DNA of 24,530 nt, taken from positions 1 to 24,530 of the forward strand of contig SKWC01000412.1 in assembly GCA_007129145.1 (NCBI GenBank), given 5' to 3'. Each line of letters starts with the position of its first letter. Position 1 is the stretch's first letter. The translations under genes and the position numbers were made by a program. Source of the DNA: Rubritepida sp. (GTDB lineage Bacteria > Pseudomonadota > Alphaproteobacteria > Acetobacterales > Acetobacteraceae). A model generated the notes under the pieces. That model was given only the letters and a program-made list of their open reading frames with translations. It did not search any database and had not been told where the DNA came from. This document shows positions 1 to 7,390 of this stretch, one piece after another.

Positions 1-118
1 CGTGTCGATGGACGTGGAGCTGATCGCGCCGATCGCGATGGATGAGGGCCTGCGCTTCGCGATCCGCGAAGGCGGCCGCACCGTCGGCGCCGGCGTCGTC
101 GCCTCCATCCAGAAGTAA
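1..118 (+). CDS. tuf: Elongation factor Tu, C-terminal end (partial)
   Basis: The first 38 visible codons and a TAA stop encode the last part of EF-Tu domain 3. The segment contains VELIAPIAMDEGLRFAIREG and ends GAGVVASIQK, the standard EF-Tu C-terminus. EF-Tu delivers aminoacyl-tRNA to the ribosome in the cytoplasm. The start lies outside the window. The gene sits 16 nt ahead of rpsJ, the usual alphaproteobacterial str-S10 junction, so the ribosomal run that follows is probably read through from the str operon. The reading frame is intact as far as it can be seen. Confidence 0.96.
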   Translation, partial: VSMDVELIAPIAMDEGLRFAIREGGRTVGAGVVASIQK

Positions 119-134
119 GGCAGGCGCCACTCCC

Positions 135-443
<309 letters not shown>

Positions 444-453
444 GGATCCGCCA

Positions 454-1137
454 ATGGCCAGCCAGAGCCGGACGGGGCTGATCGCGCGCAAGCTCGGTAT
501 GACGCGCCTGTTCCATGACGACGGGTCGAGCACGCCCGTGACCGTCCTCCACGTTGATGGCGTGCGCGTCGTCGCGCAGCGCACCGGGGACAAGGACGGC
601 TACACGGCGCTGCAGCTCGGCCTCGGTACCGCGAAGCCCAAGAATGTGACCAAGCCGAACCGTGGCCATTTCGCCAAGGCCGGCGTCGAGGCGCCGCGCA
701 AGGTGGCGGAGTTCCGCGTGTCGGAGGATGCGCTGCTGCCGCCCGGCACCGCGCTCACCGCGGGGCATTTCATCGCCGGGCAGAAGGTGGATGTGACGGG
801 CACCTCCAAGGGCAAGGGGTTCGCCGGCGGCATGAAGCGGTGGAACTTCTCCGGCCTCGAGGCGTCGCATGGCGTGTCGATCAGCCACCGCTCCCTCGGC
901 TCGACCGGCAACCGCCAGGACCCGGGCAAGACCTTCAAGAACAAGAAAATGGCTGGCCATCTCGGCAGCGAGCGCATCACCACGCAGAACCTCGAGATCG
1001 CCGGCCATGATCTGGCGCGGGGCCTGCTGCTGGTGAAGGGCGCCGTGCCGGGTGCGGCAGGGAGCTATGTGCTGGTGCGCGACGCGGTGAAGCGCGCGCG
1101 CCCGGCCGATGCGCCTTTCCCGGCGGCCACGGCCTGA
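454..1137 (+). CDS. rplC: 50S ribosomal protein L3
   Basis: Encodes 227 aa (E. coli 209), the excess being a short insertion and an alanine-rich C-terminal tail. L3 nucleates 50S assembly and reaches toward the peptidyl transferase centre. Diagnostic parts are RTGLIARKLGMTRLF at the N-terminus, the GKGFAGGMKRWNF core, and NRQDPGKTFKNKKMAGHLG. That last stretch holds the glutamine that the PrmB methylase modifies in E. coli L3; modification here is inferred only from conservation. A GAGGA overlapping the rpsJ stop serves as ribosome binding site for the ATG at 454. Confidence 0.98.
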   Translation: MASQSRTGLIARKLGMTRLFHDDGSSTPVTVLHVDGVRVVAQRTGDKDGYTALQLGLGTAKPKNVTKPNRGHFAKAGVEAPRKVAEFRVSEDALLPPGTALTAGHFIAGQKVDVTGTSKGKGFAGGMKRWNFSGLEASHGVSISHRSLGSTGNRQDPGKTFKNKKMAGHLGSERITTQNLEIAGHDLARGLLLVKGAVPGAAGSYVLVRDAVKRARPADAPFPAATA

Positions 1138-1149
1138 GGAATGATGACG

Positions 1150-1770
1150 ATGCAGGTTAATGTCATCACGTTGGACAATGGTCCGGCCGGCGAAGCCGAG
1201 CTGCCGGAGGATCTGTTCGGCGCCGCGCCCCGCGCGGACATCATGGCGCGCGTCGTGCATTGGCAGCTCGCGAAGCGCCGTTCCGGCACGCACAAGGTGA
1301 AGGGCATGGGCGAGGTGCAGGGCACCACCAAGAAGCCCTACCGCCAGAAGGGCACCGGCAACGCCCGCCAGGGCTCGCTGCGTGCGCCGCAGTTCCGCAC
1401 CGGCGGTGTGGTGCATGGCCCGGTCGTGCGCGACCACGGCTATTCGCTGCCCAAGAAGGTGCGGCGCCTCGGCCTGATCTCGGCGCTCAGCCAGAAGGCC
1501 AAGGACGGCAAGCTGGTCGTGCTCGACGCCGCGACCGCGGAGGCCGACGCCAAGACCGGCGCAATGGCCAAGCGGGTCAAGGCGCTGGGCTGGAACTCGG
1601 CCCTGGTGGTGGACGCCGCGGTGGACCCGCATTTCCTGCGGGTGCTGCGGAACATCCCCGGCATGGACGCGCTGCCGACGGCGGGCGCCAATGTCTATGA
1701 CATCCTGAAGCATGACGTGCTGGTCGTGACCCGCGCCGGCGTCGAAGCCCTGAAGGAGCGCCTGGCATGA
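1150..1770 (+). CDS. rplD: 50S ribosomal protein L4
   Basis: Encodes 206 aa from this start. L4 lines the exit tunnel and in enterobacteria represses the S10 operon; that regulation is not evident here. The tunnel-loop region contains KPYRQKGTGNARQGSLRAPQ, the signature of the family. Three in-frame ATGs lie close together at 1141, 1144 and 1150. The GAGGA at 1136-1140 would touch the first and sit 3 nt from the second, but is 9 nt from the third, and MQVNVITLDNG aligns with usual L4 N-termini, so 1150 is preferred. The gene overlaps rplW by 4 nt. Confidence 0.96.
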   Translation: MQVNVITLDNGPAGEAELPEDLFGAAPRADIMARVVHWQLAKRRSGTHKVKGMGEVQGTTKKPYRQKGTGNARQGSLRAPQFRTGGVVHGPVVRDHGYSLPKKVRRLGLISALSQKAKDGKLVVLDAATAEADAKTGAMAKRVKALGWNSALVVDAAVDPHFLRVLRNIPGMDALPTAGANVYDILKHDVLVVTRAGVEALKERLA

Positions 1771-2102
1771 GCGCCTCTGTCAGCAAGCCCAAGGCGCCCG
1801 GTCCGATCGGCGCCGAGCGCATGTACCAGACCATCCTCGCCCCGCTGGTCACCGAGAAGGCGACCATGCTGAGCGAGCGCGGCCAGTATGCCTTCCGCGT
1901 GCCGCTGGAAGCCACCAAGACCCAGATCCGCCAGGCCATCGAAGGCCTGTTCGGCGTGCAGGTGGTCGCGGTGAACACGCTGGTGATGAAGGGCAAGGCC
2001 AAGCGCTTCAAGGGCCGCCCCGGCCGGCGCTCTGACTGGAAAAAGGCGATGGTGCGCCTGGCCGATGGCCAGAGCATCGATCTGACCACGGGACTCGCGT
2101 GA
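1767..2102 (+). CDS. rplW: 50S ribosomal protein L23
   Basis: Encodes 111 aa (E. coli 100). L23 sits at the tunnel exit and is the docking site for trigger factor and SRP. The family core begins at MYQTILAPLVTEKATMLSE (about residue 19), with IEGLFGVQVVAVNTLVMKGK in the middle and a basic GRPGRRSDWKKA stretch near the end. The first 18 residues, rich in Ser, Lys and Pro, are an N-terminal extension. The start codon overlaps the rplD stop as ATGA, so coupled translation is expected. Confidence 0.97.
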   Translation: MSASVSKPKAPGPIGAERMYQTILAPLVTEKATMLSERGQYAFRVPLEATKTQIRQAIEGLFGVQVVAVNTLVMKGKAKRFKGRPGRRSDWKKAMVRLADGQSIDLTTGLA

Positions 2103-2106
2103 CGCC

Positions 2107-2943
2107 ATGGCGCTGAAGAACTTCAATCCGGTCACCCCCAGCCAACGCGGCACGGTGCTGATCGACCGCAGCGGGCTGTGGAAGGGCAAGCCGGTCAAGG
2201 GCCTGACCCACGGCAAGCCGCATTCCGGCGGCCGCAACAACCACGGCCGCACCACGGTCCGGTTCCGTGGGGGCGGGCACAAGCAGTCCTACCGCATCGT
2301 GGACTTCAAGCGGCGCACCAAGCTCGGCGTGACCGCCGTGGTCGAGCGCATCGAGTATGACCCGAACCGCACCGCCTTCATCGCGCTGCTGCGGTATGAG
2401 GATGGCGAGCTCGCCTACATCCTCGCGCCGCAGCGGCTGAAGGCCGGCGACCCGGTCATCGCGGCTGAGCGCGCCGACATCAAGCCGGGCAACGCGATGC
2501 CGCTGGGTGCGATCCCGGTGGGCACGGTCATCCACAACATCGAGCTGAAGCCCGGCGCCGGCGGCAAGATCGCGCGCTCCGCCGGCACCTTCGCCCAGCT
2601 CGTGGGCAAGGATGCGGGCCTCGCCCAGATCAAGCTGATGTCCGGTGAGGTCCGCACCGTTCGGGCCGAGTGCATGGCCTCGATCGGTGCCGTGTCCAAC
2701 CCGGACAACAGCAACCAGCACCTGGGCAAGGCCGGCCGCTCGCGCTGGCTGGGTCGCCGGCCGCACAACCGCGGCGTGACGATGAACCCGGTGGACCACC
2801 CGCATGGCGGCGGCGAGGGCCGCACCTCCGGCGGCCGCCATCCGGTCACGCCATGGGGCAAGCCGACCAAGGGCGCGAAGACGCGCAGCAACAAGCGGAC
2901 GGATCGCAACATCCTGCGCCGCCGCAACGCGACGAAGGGCTGA
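2107..2943 (+). CDS. rplB: 50S ribosomal protein L2
   Basis: Encodes 278 aa (E. coli 273). L2 is a primary 23S rRNA binding protein needed for subunit joining and peptidyl transferase assembly. The sequence shows GRNNHGRTTVRFRGGGHKQ near residues 40-60 and MNPVDHPHGGGEGRTSGGR near residue 225, the latter holding the functionally important His of the HPHGG motif. The C-terminus is very basic, as expected. It starts 4 nt after the rplW stop. Confidence 0.99.
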   Translation: MALKNFNPVTPSQRGTVLIDRSGLWKGKPVKGLTHGKPHSGGRNNHGRTTVRFRGGGHKQSYRIVDFKRRTKLGVTAVVERIEYDPNRTAFIALLRYEDGELAYILAPQRLKAGDPVIAAERADIKPGNAMPLGAIPVGTVIHNIELKPGAGGKIARSAGTFAQLVGKDAGLAQIKLMSGEVRTVRAECMASIGAVSNPDNSNQHLGKAGRSRWLGRRPHNRGVTMNPVDHPHGGGEGRTSGGRHPVTPWGKPTKGAKTRSNKRTDRNILRRRNATKG

Positions 2944-2948
2944 GCAGC

Positions 2949-3227
2949 ATGCCGCGCAGCGTTTGGAAAGGTCCGTTCGTGGACGGCTACCTCCTCGCGA
3001 AGGCCGAGGCGGCCCGGAGCTCGACGCGCAACGAGGTGATTCGCACCTGGTCGCGCCGCAGCACCATCATGCCGCAATTCGTGGGGCTGACCTTCGGGGT
3101 CTACAACGGGCGGAAGTTCCTGCCCGTGCAGATCTCCGAGAACATGGTGGGTCACAAGCTCGGCGAGTTCTCGCCGACGCGGACCTTCACCGGCCATGCG
3201 GCCGACAAGAAGGCGAAGCGGAACTGA
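2949..3227 (+). CDS. rpsS: 30S ribosomal protein S19
   Basis: Encodes 92 aa, the same length as E. coli S19. S19 forms a complex with S13 in the 30S head and contacts the A-site tRNA. The N-terminus MPRSVWKGPFVDGYLL and the core STIMPQFVGLTFGVYNGRKF are unmistakable, followed by MVGHKLGEFSPTRTF and a basic tail. An ATG at 2670 in the same frame is only an open extension antisense-free of homology inside rplB, so 2949 is used. It lies 5 nt after rplB and 4 nt before rplV. Confidence 0.98.
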   Translation: MPRSVWKGPFVDGYLLAKAEAARSSTRNEVIRTWSRRSTIMPQFVGLTFGVYNGRKFLPVQISENMVGHKLGEFSPTRTFTGHAADKKAKRN

Positions 3228-3231
3228 TCCG

Positions 3232-3642
3232 ATGAGCAAGCCCTCGCACCCCCGCGGCCTTCCGGATACGGAGGCCCAGGCCGTCACGTTCAACATCCGT
3301 GTGAGCCCGCGCAAGCTGAACCTGGTCGCCGCGATGATCCGCGGCAGCCGGGCGCAGGACGCGGTCGCCACGCTCACCTTCAGCAAGCGCCGCATCGCGG
3401 CCACCGTGAAGAAGACGCTCGAAAGCGCGATCGCCAACGCGGAGAACAACCACCAGCTGGACGTGGACCGGCTGGTCGTGTCCCGCGCCGAGGTCGGCCG
3501 CGCCGTCGTCATGAAGCGCTTCCACGCGCGCGGCCGAGGCCGCTCGTCGCGCATCGAGAAGTGGTTCAGCCATCTCAAGATCGTGGTGGCGGAGCAGCAG
3601 GTCCAGCGGGCCGCGCCCGCGCCGGAAACGGAGGCCGCGTAA
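3232..3642 (+). CDS. rplV: 50S ribosomal protein L22
   Basis: Encodes 136 aa, longer than the roughly 110 aa of E. coli L22. The extra length is about 18 residues before the core and a tail of Ala, Pro and Glu residues at the C-terminus. The core NIRVSPRKLNLVAAMIRG and the exit-tunnel hairpin region around RFHARGRGRSSRIEKWFSH identify the family. L22 lines the exit tunnel and its hairpin is the classic site of macrolide-resistance mutations. The start at 3232 follows the rpsS stop by 4 nt; an upstream in-frame ATG within rpsS is unlikely. Confidence 0.97.
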   Translation: MSKPSHPRGLPDTEAQAVTFNIRVSPRKLNLVAAMIRGSRAQDAVATLTFSKRRIAATVKKTLESAIANAENNHQLDVDRLVVSRAEVGRAVVMKRFHARGRGRSSRIEKWFSHLKIVVAEQQVQRAAPAPETEAA

Positions 3643-3643
3643 C

Positions 3644-4321
3644 ATGGGTCACAAAGTCAATCCGATCGGTCTCCGGCTGGGCATCAATCGCACCTGGGAC
3701 AGCCGCTGGTTCGCCGGCGGCGACTATGCGAAGCTCCTGCACGACGACCTGAAGCTGCGCGAGACGCTGAAGGACCGGCTCAAGTCGGCCGGCGTGTCGA
3801 AGGTGGTGGTGGAGCGCCCGGCGAAGAAGCCGCGCATCACCATCCATGCCGCGCGCCCGGGCGTCGTCATCGGCAAGAAGGGCGCCGACATCGACCAGCT
3901 CCGCAAGGAGCTGTCGGCCAGGGCCGGCGCCGAGGTGTCGCTGAACATCCTCGAGATCCGCAAGCCCGAGCTCGACTCCACCCTGGTGGCCGAGAGCATC
4001 GCGCAGCAGCTCGAGCGCCGGGTCGCCTTCCGCCGCGCCATGAAGCGCGCCGTGCAGTCGGCCATGCGGCTCGGCGCGCTCGGCATCCGCATCACCTGCT
4101 CCGGCCGGCTAGGCGGCGCCGAGATCGCGCGCACCGAATGGTACCGCGAGGGCCGGGTGCCGCTGCACACGCTCCGCGCCGACATCGACTATGGCATCGC
4201 GACCGCCAAGACGACCTACGGCACCTGCGGCGTGAAGGTTTGGATCTTCAAGGGCGAGATCATGGCTCATGACCCGATGGCGCAGGATCGCCGGGCGCAT
4301 GAGCAGGCGCCGCAGCGGTGA
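3644..4321 (+). CDS. rpsC: 30S ribosomal protein S3
   Basis: Encodes 225 aa (E. coli 233). S3 helps form the mRNA entry pore and has mRNA helicase activity with S4 and S5. MGHKVNPIGLRLGINRTWDS is the family N-terminus. A KH type-2 RNA-binding domain follows, with the GxxG loop in VIGKKG at residues 75-80. The C-terminal domain has IKITCSGRLGG-like sequence (here IRITCSGRLGGAEIARTEWY) and TTYGTCGVKVWIFKGE. It starts one base after the rplV stop. Confidence 0.99.
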   Translation: MGHKVNPIGLRLGINRTWDSRWFAGGDYAKLLHDDLKLRETLKDRLKSAGVSKVVVERPAKKPRITIHAARPGVVIGKKGADIDQLRKELSARAGAEVSLNILEIRKPELDSTLVAESIAQQLERRVAFRRAMKRAVQSAMRLGALGIRITCSGRLGGAEIARTEWYREGRVPLHTLRADIDYGIATAKTTYGTCGVKVWIFKGEIMAHDPMAQDRRAHEQAPQR

Positions 4322-4332
4322 GGATGTGAATT

Positions 4333-4758
4333 ATGCTGCAGCCTAAGCGAACGAAATTCCGCAAGGCCCACAAGGGCCGGATCAAGGGCGTGGCCAAGGG
4401 TGGCTTCACCCTGACCTTCGGCGGCTATGGCCTGAAGGCGCTGGAGCCCGAGCGCGTGACCGCCCGCCAGATCGAGGCGGCGCGCCGCGCGATCACCCGC
4501 GCCATGAAGCGGCAGGGCCGGGTGTGGATCCGCATCTTCCCCGACGTGCCCGTCTCGACCAAGCCGGCCGAGGTGCGCATGGGCTCGGGCAAGGGCTCGC
4601 CGGAGTACTGGGCGGCCCGGGTGAAGCCCGGCCGCATCATGTTCGAGATCGATGGCGTGCCCCTGGACACGGCGCGCACCGCGCTGGCGCTCGGTGCGGC
4701 GAAGCTGCCGATCAAGACCAAGATCGTCGCGCGTCTCGGCGCGCCGGCGGAGGCCTGA
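4333..4758 (+). CDS. rplP: 50S ribosomal protein L16
   Basis: Encodes 141 aa (E. coli 136). L16 organises 23S rRNA near the A and P tRNA sites. The N-terminus MLQPKRTKFRKAHKGR and the block RVWIRIFPDVPVSTKP, followed by VRMGSGKGSPEYW, define the family. That last block includes the arginine hydroxylated by YcfD in E. coli; whether the modification occurs here is unknown. A TGAGGA overlapping the rpsC stop lies 8 nt before the ATG. The gene is 4 nt ahead of rpmC. Confidence 0.98.
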   Translation: MLQPKRTKFRKAHKGRIKGVAKGGFTLTFGGYGLKALEPERVTARQIEAARRAITRAMKRQGRVWIRIFPDVPVSTKPAEVRMGSGKGSPEYWAARVKPGRIMFEIDGVPLDTARTALALGAAKLPIKTKIVARLGAPAEA

Positions 4759-4762
4759 GTTG

Positions 4763-4975
4763 ATGACCAAGATCGCCGATATTCGCGCGAAGTCTCCGGA
4801 CGAACTGTCCGGCATGCTGATCGAGCTCCGCAAGGAGCAGTTCAACCTCCGTTTCCAGCGGGCCACCGGCCAGCTGGAGGCGGTGGGCCGCATCCGGGCC
4901 GTCCGCCGCGACATCGCGCGCGTGAAGACCATCCTGGCCGAGCGTTCGCGCCCGGCCTCCCCCGCCAAGGCTTGA
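4763..4975 (+). CDS. rpmC: 50S ribosomal protein L29
   Basis: Encodes 70 aa (E. coli 63). L29 sits beside L23 at the tunnel exit. The two-helix coiled hairpin is visible: SPDELSGMLIELRKEQFNLR in the first helix and RIRAVRRDIARVKTIL in the second. The extra residues form a Ser/Pro/Ala C-terminal tail. The ATG at 4763 matches the usual L29 start; a longer in-frame reading beginning at 4652 would overlap rplP with no homology. Confidence 0.97.
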   Translation: MTKIADIRAKSPDELSGMLIELRKEQFNLRFQRATGQLEAVGRIRAVRRDIARVKTILAERSRPASPAKA

Positions 4976-4988
4976 GGAGACCACGGCA

Positions 4989-5252
4989 GTGCCGAAGCGA
5001 GTCCTCACGGGCCGGGTCGTCAGCGACAAGATGGACAAGACGGTCACCGTCTTGGTCGAACGTCGCGTGATGCACCCGCTCTACAAGAAGTTCATCCGCC
5101 GCTCGAAGAAATACGCGGCGCATGACGAGATGAATCTGTGCAAGGAAGGCGACCTGGTCGCCATCCAGGAGTGCCCGCCGCTGTCCAAGCGCAAGGCCTG
5201 GACCGTGGTCACGCGCAACGGCGAGCCGCTGGCTGAAGGGGCGCAGGCATGA
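4989..5252 (+). CDS. rpsQ: 30S ribosomal protein S17
   Basis: Encodes 87 aa (E. coli 84). S17 is a primary 16S rRNA binding protein with an OB fold. MPKRVLTGRVVSDKMDKTVT and HPLYKKFIRRSKKYAAHDE are diagnostic, followed by GDLVAIQECPPLSKRKAW. The start codon is GTG, supported by AGGAG at 4975-4979, 9 nt upstream, and by alignment of the N-terminus with the family. The gene overlaps rplN by 4 nt (ATGA). Confidence 0.97.
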   Translation: MPKRVLTGRVVSDKMDKTVTVLVERRVMHPLYKKFIRRSKKYAAHDEMNLCKEGDLVAIQECPPLSKRKAWTVVTRNGEPLAEGAQA

Positions 5253-5617
5253 TCTCCGTCGAGAGCAACCTGGAGGTGGCCGACAATTCCGGCGCGCGCC
5301 GGGTCCAGTGCATCAAGGTGCTGGGCGGCTCCAAGCGCCGGACGGCCTCCGTGGGCGACATCATCGTCGTCGCCGTGCAGGAAGCCATCCCCCGCGGGAA
5401 GGTGAAGAAGGGCTCGGTGGAGCGCGCCGTGATCGTGCGCACCGCCTACCCGGTGCGCCGCCCCGATGGCAGCGCGATCCGCTTCGACCGCAACGCCGCC
5501 GTGCTGATCAACAAGCAGGGTGAGCCGATCGGCACGCGCATCTTCGGCCCGGTGGTGCGCGAACTGCGTGCGCGCCGCTTCATGAAGATCATCTCGCTGG
5601 CGCCGGAGGTGCTCTGA
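5249..5617 (+). CDS. rplN: 50S ribosomal protein L14
   Basis: Encodes 122 aa (E. coli 123). L14 forms part of the intersubunit bridge with 16S rRNA and is the binding site of the silencing factor RsfS. VADNSGARRVQCIKVLGGSK, the block AVIVRTAYPVRRPDGSAIRF, and GTRIFGPVVRELR near the end match the family throughout. The start overlaps the rpsQ stop, so translational coupling is expected. It is followed after 2 nt by rplX. Confidence 0.99.
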   Translation: MISVESNLEVADNSGARRVQCIKVLGGSKRRTASVGDIIVVAVQEAIPRGKVKKGSVERAVIVRTAYPVRRPDGSAIRFDRNAAVLINKQGEPIGTRIFGPVVRELRARRFMKIISLAPEVL

Positions 5618-5619
5618 CC

Positions 5620-5940
5620 ATGGCCGCAAAGATCAGGAAGGGCGACCGCGTGCAGGTCCTGGCCGGCCGCGACAAGGGCAAGCGCGGCGAGGTGCTGCGC
5701 GTGATGCCGACGGACGGGCGCGCCCTGGTGCAGGGCGTGAACATGGTGAAGCGCCACCGCAAGCAGACGCGCATCGGCGAGGCCGGGGGCATCACCCCGA
5801 TGGAATCGTCGATCGATCTGTCCAACCTGGCGCTGATCGACCCCAAGACGGACAAGCCGGCGCGCGTGGGCTTCCGCATCCTCGAGGATGGCAAGAAGGT
5901 CCGCGTGTCCAAGGCTTCGGGTGAGGTGCTCGACGCATGA
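5620..5940 (+). CDS. rplX: 50S ribosomal protein L24
   Basis: Encodes 106 aa (E. coli 104). L24 is one of the two assembly-initiating 50S proteins. It begins with a KOW motif, KIRKGDRVQVLAGRDKGKRG, then VQGVNMVKRHRKQ, and a PIDxSNLALIDP-like block (here SSIDLSNLALIDP). No unusual features are seen. It starts 2 nt after the rplN stop and overlaps rplE by 4 nt (ATGA). Confidence 0.98.
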   Translation: MAAKIRKGDRVQVLAGRDKGKRGEVLRVMPTDGRALVQGVNMVKRHRKQTRIGEAGGITPMESSIDLSNLALIDPKTDKPARVGFRILEDGKKVRVSKASGEVLDA

Positions 5941-6605
5941 GCGGGACGAAGAAGGCCGCCCCGGGCGGCAACCAGGGCGCCAAGAAGCCCGAAGCAACCG
6001 AAGGCCGCCGCGGCGACGTGGTGCCGGCCGCGCCCGGCCCCGCGGCCGCGGCCCCGGCCGAGATCGTGCGGCTGCAGAAGCTCTACGCTGAGGTCGTGCG
6101 GCCCGCGCTGCAGCAGGAGTTCGCCTATGCGAACCCGATGCAGGTGCCGAAGCTCGAGAAGATCGTGATCAACATGGGCGTGGGCGAAGCCGCCGGCGAC
6201 CAGAAGAAGCTCGACTCCGCCGTGGCCGACCTGACCATGATCTCCGGCCAGAAGCCGGTCCGCACGCGGGCGAAGAAGGCCATCGCGGGCTTCAAGATCC
6301 GGGAGGGCCAGGCCATCGGCTGCAAGGTCACGCTGCGCCGCGCCCGCATGTACGAGTTCCTGGACCGCCTGGTCACCATCGCGCTGCCGCGCGTGCGTGA
6401 CTTCCGCGGGCTGCCGGCCAACAAGGGCTTCGACGGCCGGGGCAATTTCGCCCTGGGCCTGAAGGAGCAGATCGTGTTCCCCGAAATCAACTATGACAAG
6501 GTGGACGCGGTTCGCGGCATGGACATCGTGTTCGTCACGACGGCGAAGACGGACAAGGAAGCCAAGGCTCTGCTGAAGGCTTTCGACCTCCCCTTCACCA
6601 ACTGA
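5937..6605 (+). CDS. rplE: 50S ribosomal protein L5 with N-terminal extension
   Basis: Encodes 222 aa, against 179 in E. coli. L5 binds 5S rRNA and contacts P-site tRNA. The conserved domain begins near residue 45 (RLQKLYAEVVRPALQQEF) and includes KIVINMGVGEAAGDQK, TMISGQKPVRTRAKKAIAGFKIRE in pieces, and LKEQIVFPEINYDKVD. The first 40 or so residues are low complexity, rich in Gly, Ala, Pro and Lys. The ATG at 5937 overlaps the rplX stop as ATGA, which supports this long form. A shorter start inside the extension cannot be excluded, as no obvious internal ribosome binding site was found. Confidence 0.96.
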   Translation: MSGTKKAAPGGNQGAKKPEATEGRRGDVVPAAPGPAAAAPAEIVRLQKLYAEVVRPALQQEFAYANPMQVPKLEKIVINMGVGEAAGDQKKLDSAVADLTMISGQKPVRTRAKKAIAGFKIREGQAIGCKVTLRRARMYEFLDRLVTIALPRVRDFRGLPANKGFDGRGNFALGLKEQIVFPEINYDKVDAVRGMDIVFVTTAKTDKEAKALLKAFDLPFTN

Positions 6606-6616
6606 TCAACCGGGAA

Positions 6617-6641
6617 AACCGCGGGCGCAAGCCCGCAGGTT
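6617..6641 (+). promoter_or_regulatory. GNRA-capped hairpin in the rplE-rpsN gap
   Basis: A 10-bp stem with one bulged A occupies the middle of the 55-nt gap. The lower stem AACC (6617-6620) pairs with GGTT (6638-6641), the upper stem GCGGGC (6621-6626) pairs with GCCCGC (6631-6636), A6637 is bulged, and the loop is GCAA, a GNRA tetraloop. No T-run follows, so it is not an intrinsic terminator. It ends just before AAGGA (6645-6649), the likely rpsN ribosome binding site. A role in mRNA stability, processing or ribosomal-protein feedback is inference. Confidence 0.6.
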
Positions 6642-6660
6642 CCAAAGGACCACAGACCCT

Positions 6661-6966
6661 ATGGCCAAGACCTCTTCCATCGAGAAGAACAAGCGCCGCG
6701 AGAAGCTCGCGGGGCAGCACGCCAAGAAGCGGGCCGCCCTGAAGGCTGTCGTGATGGACCGTGACGCACCCATCGAGGACCGCTTCGATGCGACGCTGCG
6801 CCTGGCGCAGATGCCGCGCAACACCGCGAAGGTGCGCATCCGCCTGCGCTGCGAGGTGACGGGGCGTCCGCGCGGCAATTACCGGAAGTTCAAACTCTGC
6901 CGTAACCAGCTGCGGGAGCTGGCCAATCGCGGCCAGCTGCCTGGCGTGGTGAAGGCGAGCTGGTAA
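6661..6966 (+). CDS. rpsN: 30S ribosomal protein S14
   Basis: Encodes 101 aa, the long zinc-free form as in E. coli; the paired CxxC zinc motifs of short S14 proteins are absent. S14 is a late-assembling 30S head protein. MAKTSSIEKNKRREKL and the C-terminal RCEVTGRPRGNYRKFKLCRN followed by LRELANRGQLPGVVKASW are diagnostic. Translation starts at ATG 6661, about 11 nt after AAGGA. The gene is preceded by the 55-nt gap with a stable hairpin. Confidence 0.98.
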   Translation: MAKTSSIEKNKRREKLAGQHAKKRAALKAVVMDRDAPIEDRFDATLRLAQMPRNTAKVRIRLRCEVTGRPRGNYRKFKLCRNQLRELANRGQLPGVVKASW

Positions 6967-6978
6967 GGGAAGCGGCGC

Positions 6979-7377
6979 ATGTCCATGTCCGATCCGTTGG
7001 GCGATCTGCTCACCCGCATTCGCAACGCGCATGGCGCGAGGCAGACGCGCTGCGTTGCCCCGGCCAGCCGTCTCAAAACCGATGTGCTCGACGTGCTGAA
7101 GCGCGAGGGCTATATCCGCGCCTGGCGCGTCAGCGACCTGCGCCCCGGCGTGCGGCAGATCGAGATCGAGCTGAAATATTCCGAGGGCGAACCCGCCATC
7201 AAGGAAATCAGCCGCGTTTCGAAGCCCGGCCGGCGCGTCTATTCGAAGATCAAGGAACTGCCCAAGGTCTACAGCGGCCTCGGCATCCAGATCCTGTCCA
7301 CGCCCCGCGGCGTGATGAGCGACACCGAGGCCCGCGCTGCCAATGTTGGCGGCGAGGTCCTCTGCCGCGTGTTCTGA
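6979..7377 (+). CDS. rpsH: 30S ribosomal protein S8
   Basis: Encodes 132 aa (E. coli 130). S8 binds the central domain of 16S rRNA and, in E. coli, represses the spc operon. The N-terminus MSMSDPLGDLLTRIRNAHG and the C-terminal STPRGVMSDTEARAANVGGE are family hallmarks. Two in-frame ATGs (6979 and 6985) are possible; AAGGGA at 6965-6970 lies 8 nt before the first, which is preferred. It follows rpsN by 12 nt and precedes rplF by 13 nt. Confidence 0.98.
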   Translation: MSMSDPLGDLLTRIRNAHGARQTRCVAPASRLKTDVLDVLKREGYIRAWRVSDLRPGVRQIEIELKYSEGEPAIKEISRVSKPGRRVYSKIKELPKVYSGLGIQILSTPRGVMSDTEARAANVGGEVLCRVF

Positions 7378-7390
7378 GGAGGAGGGCGGC

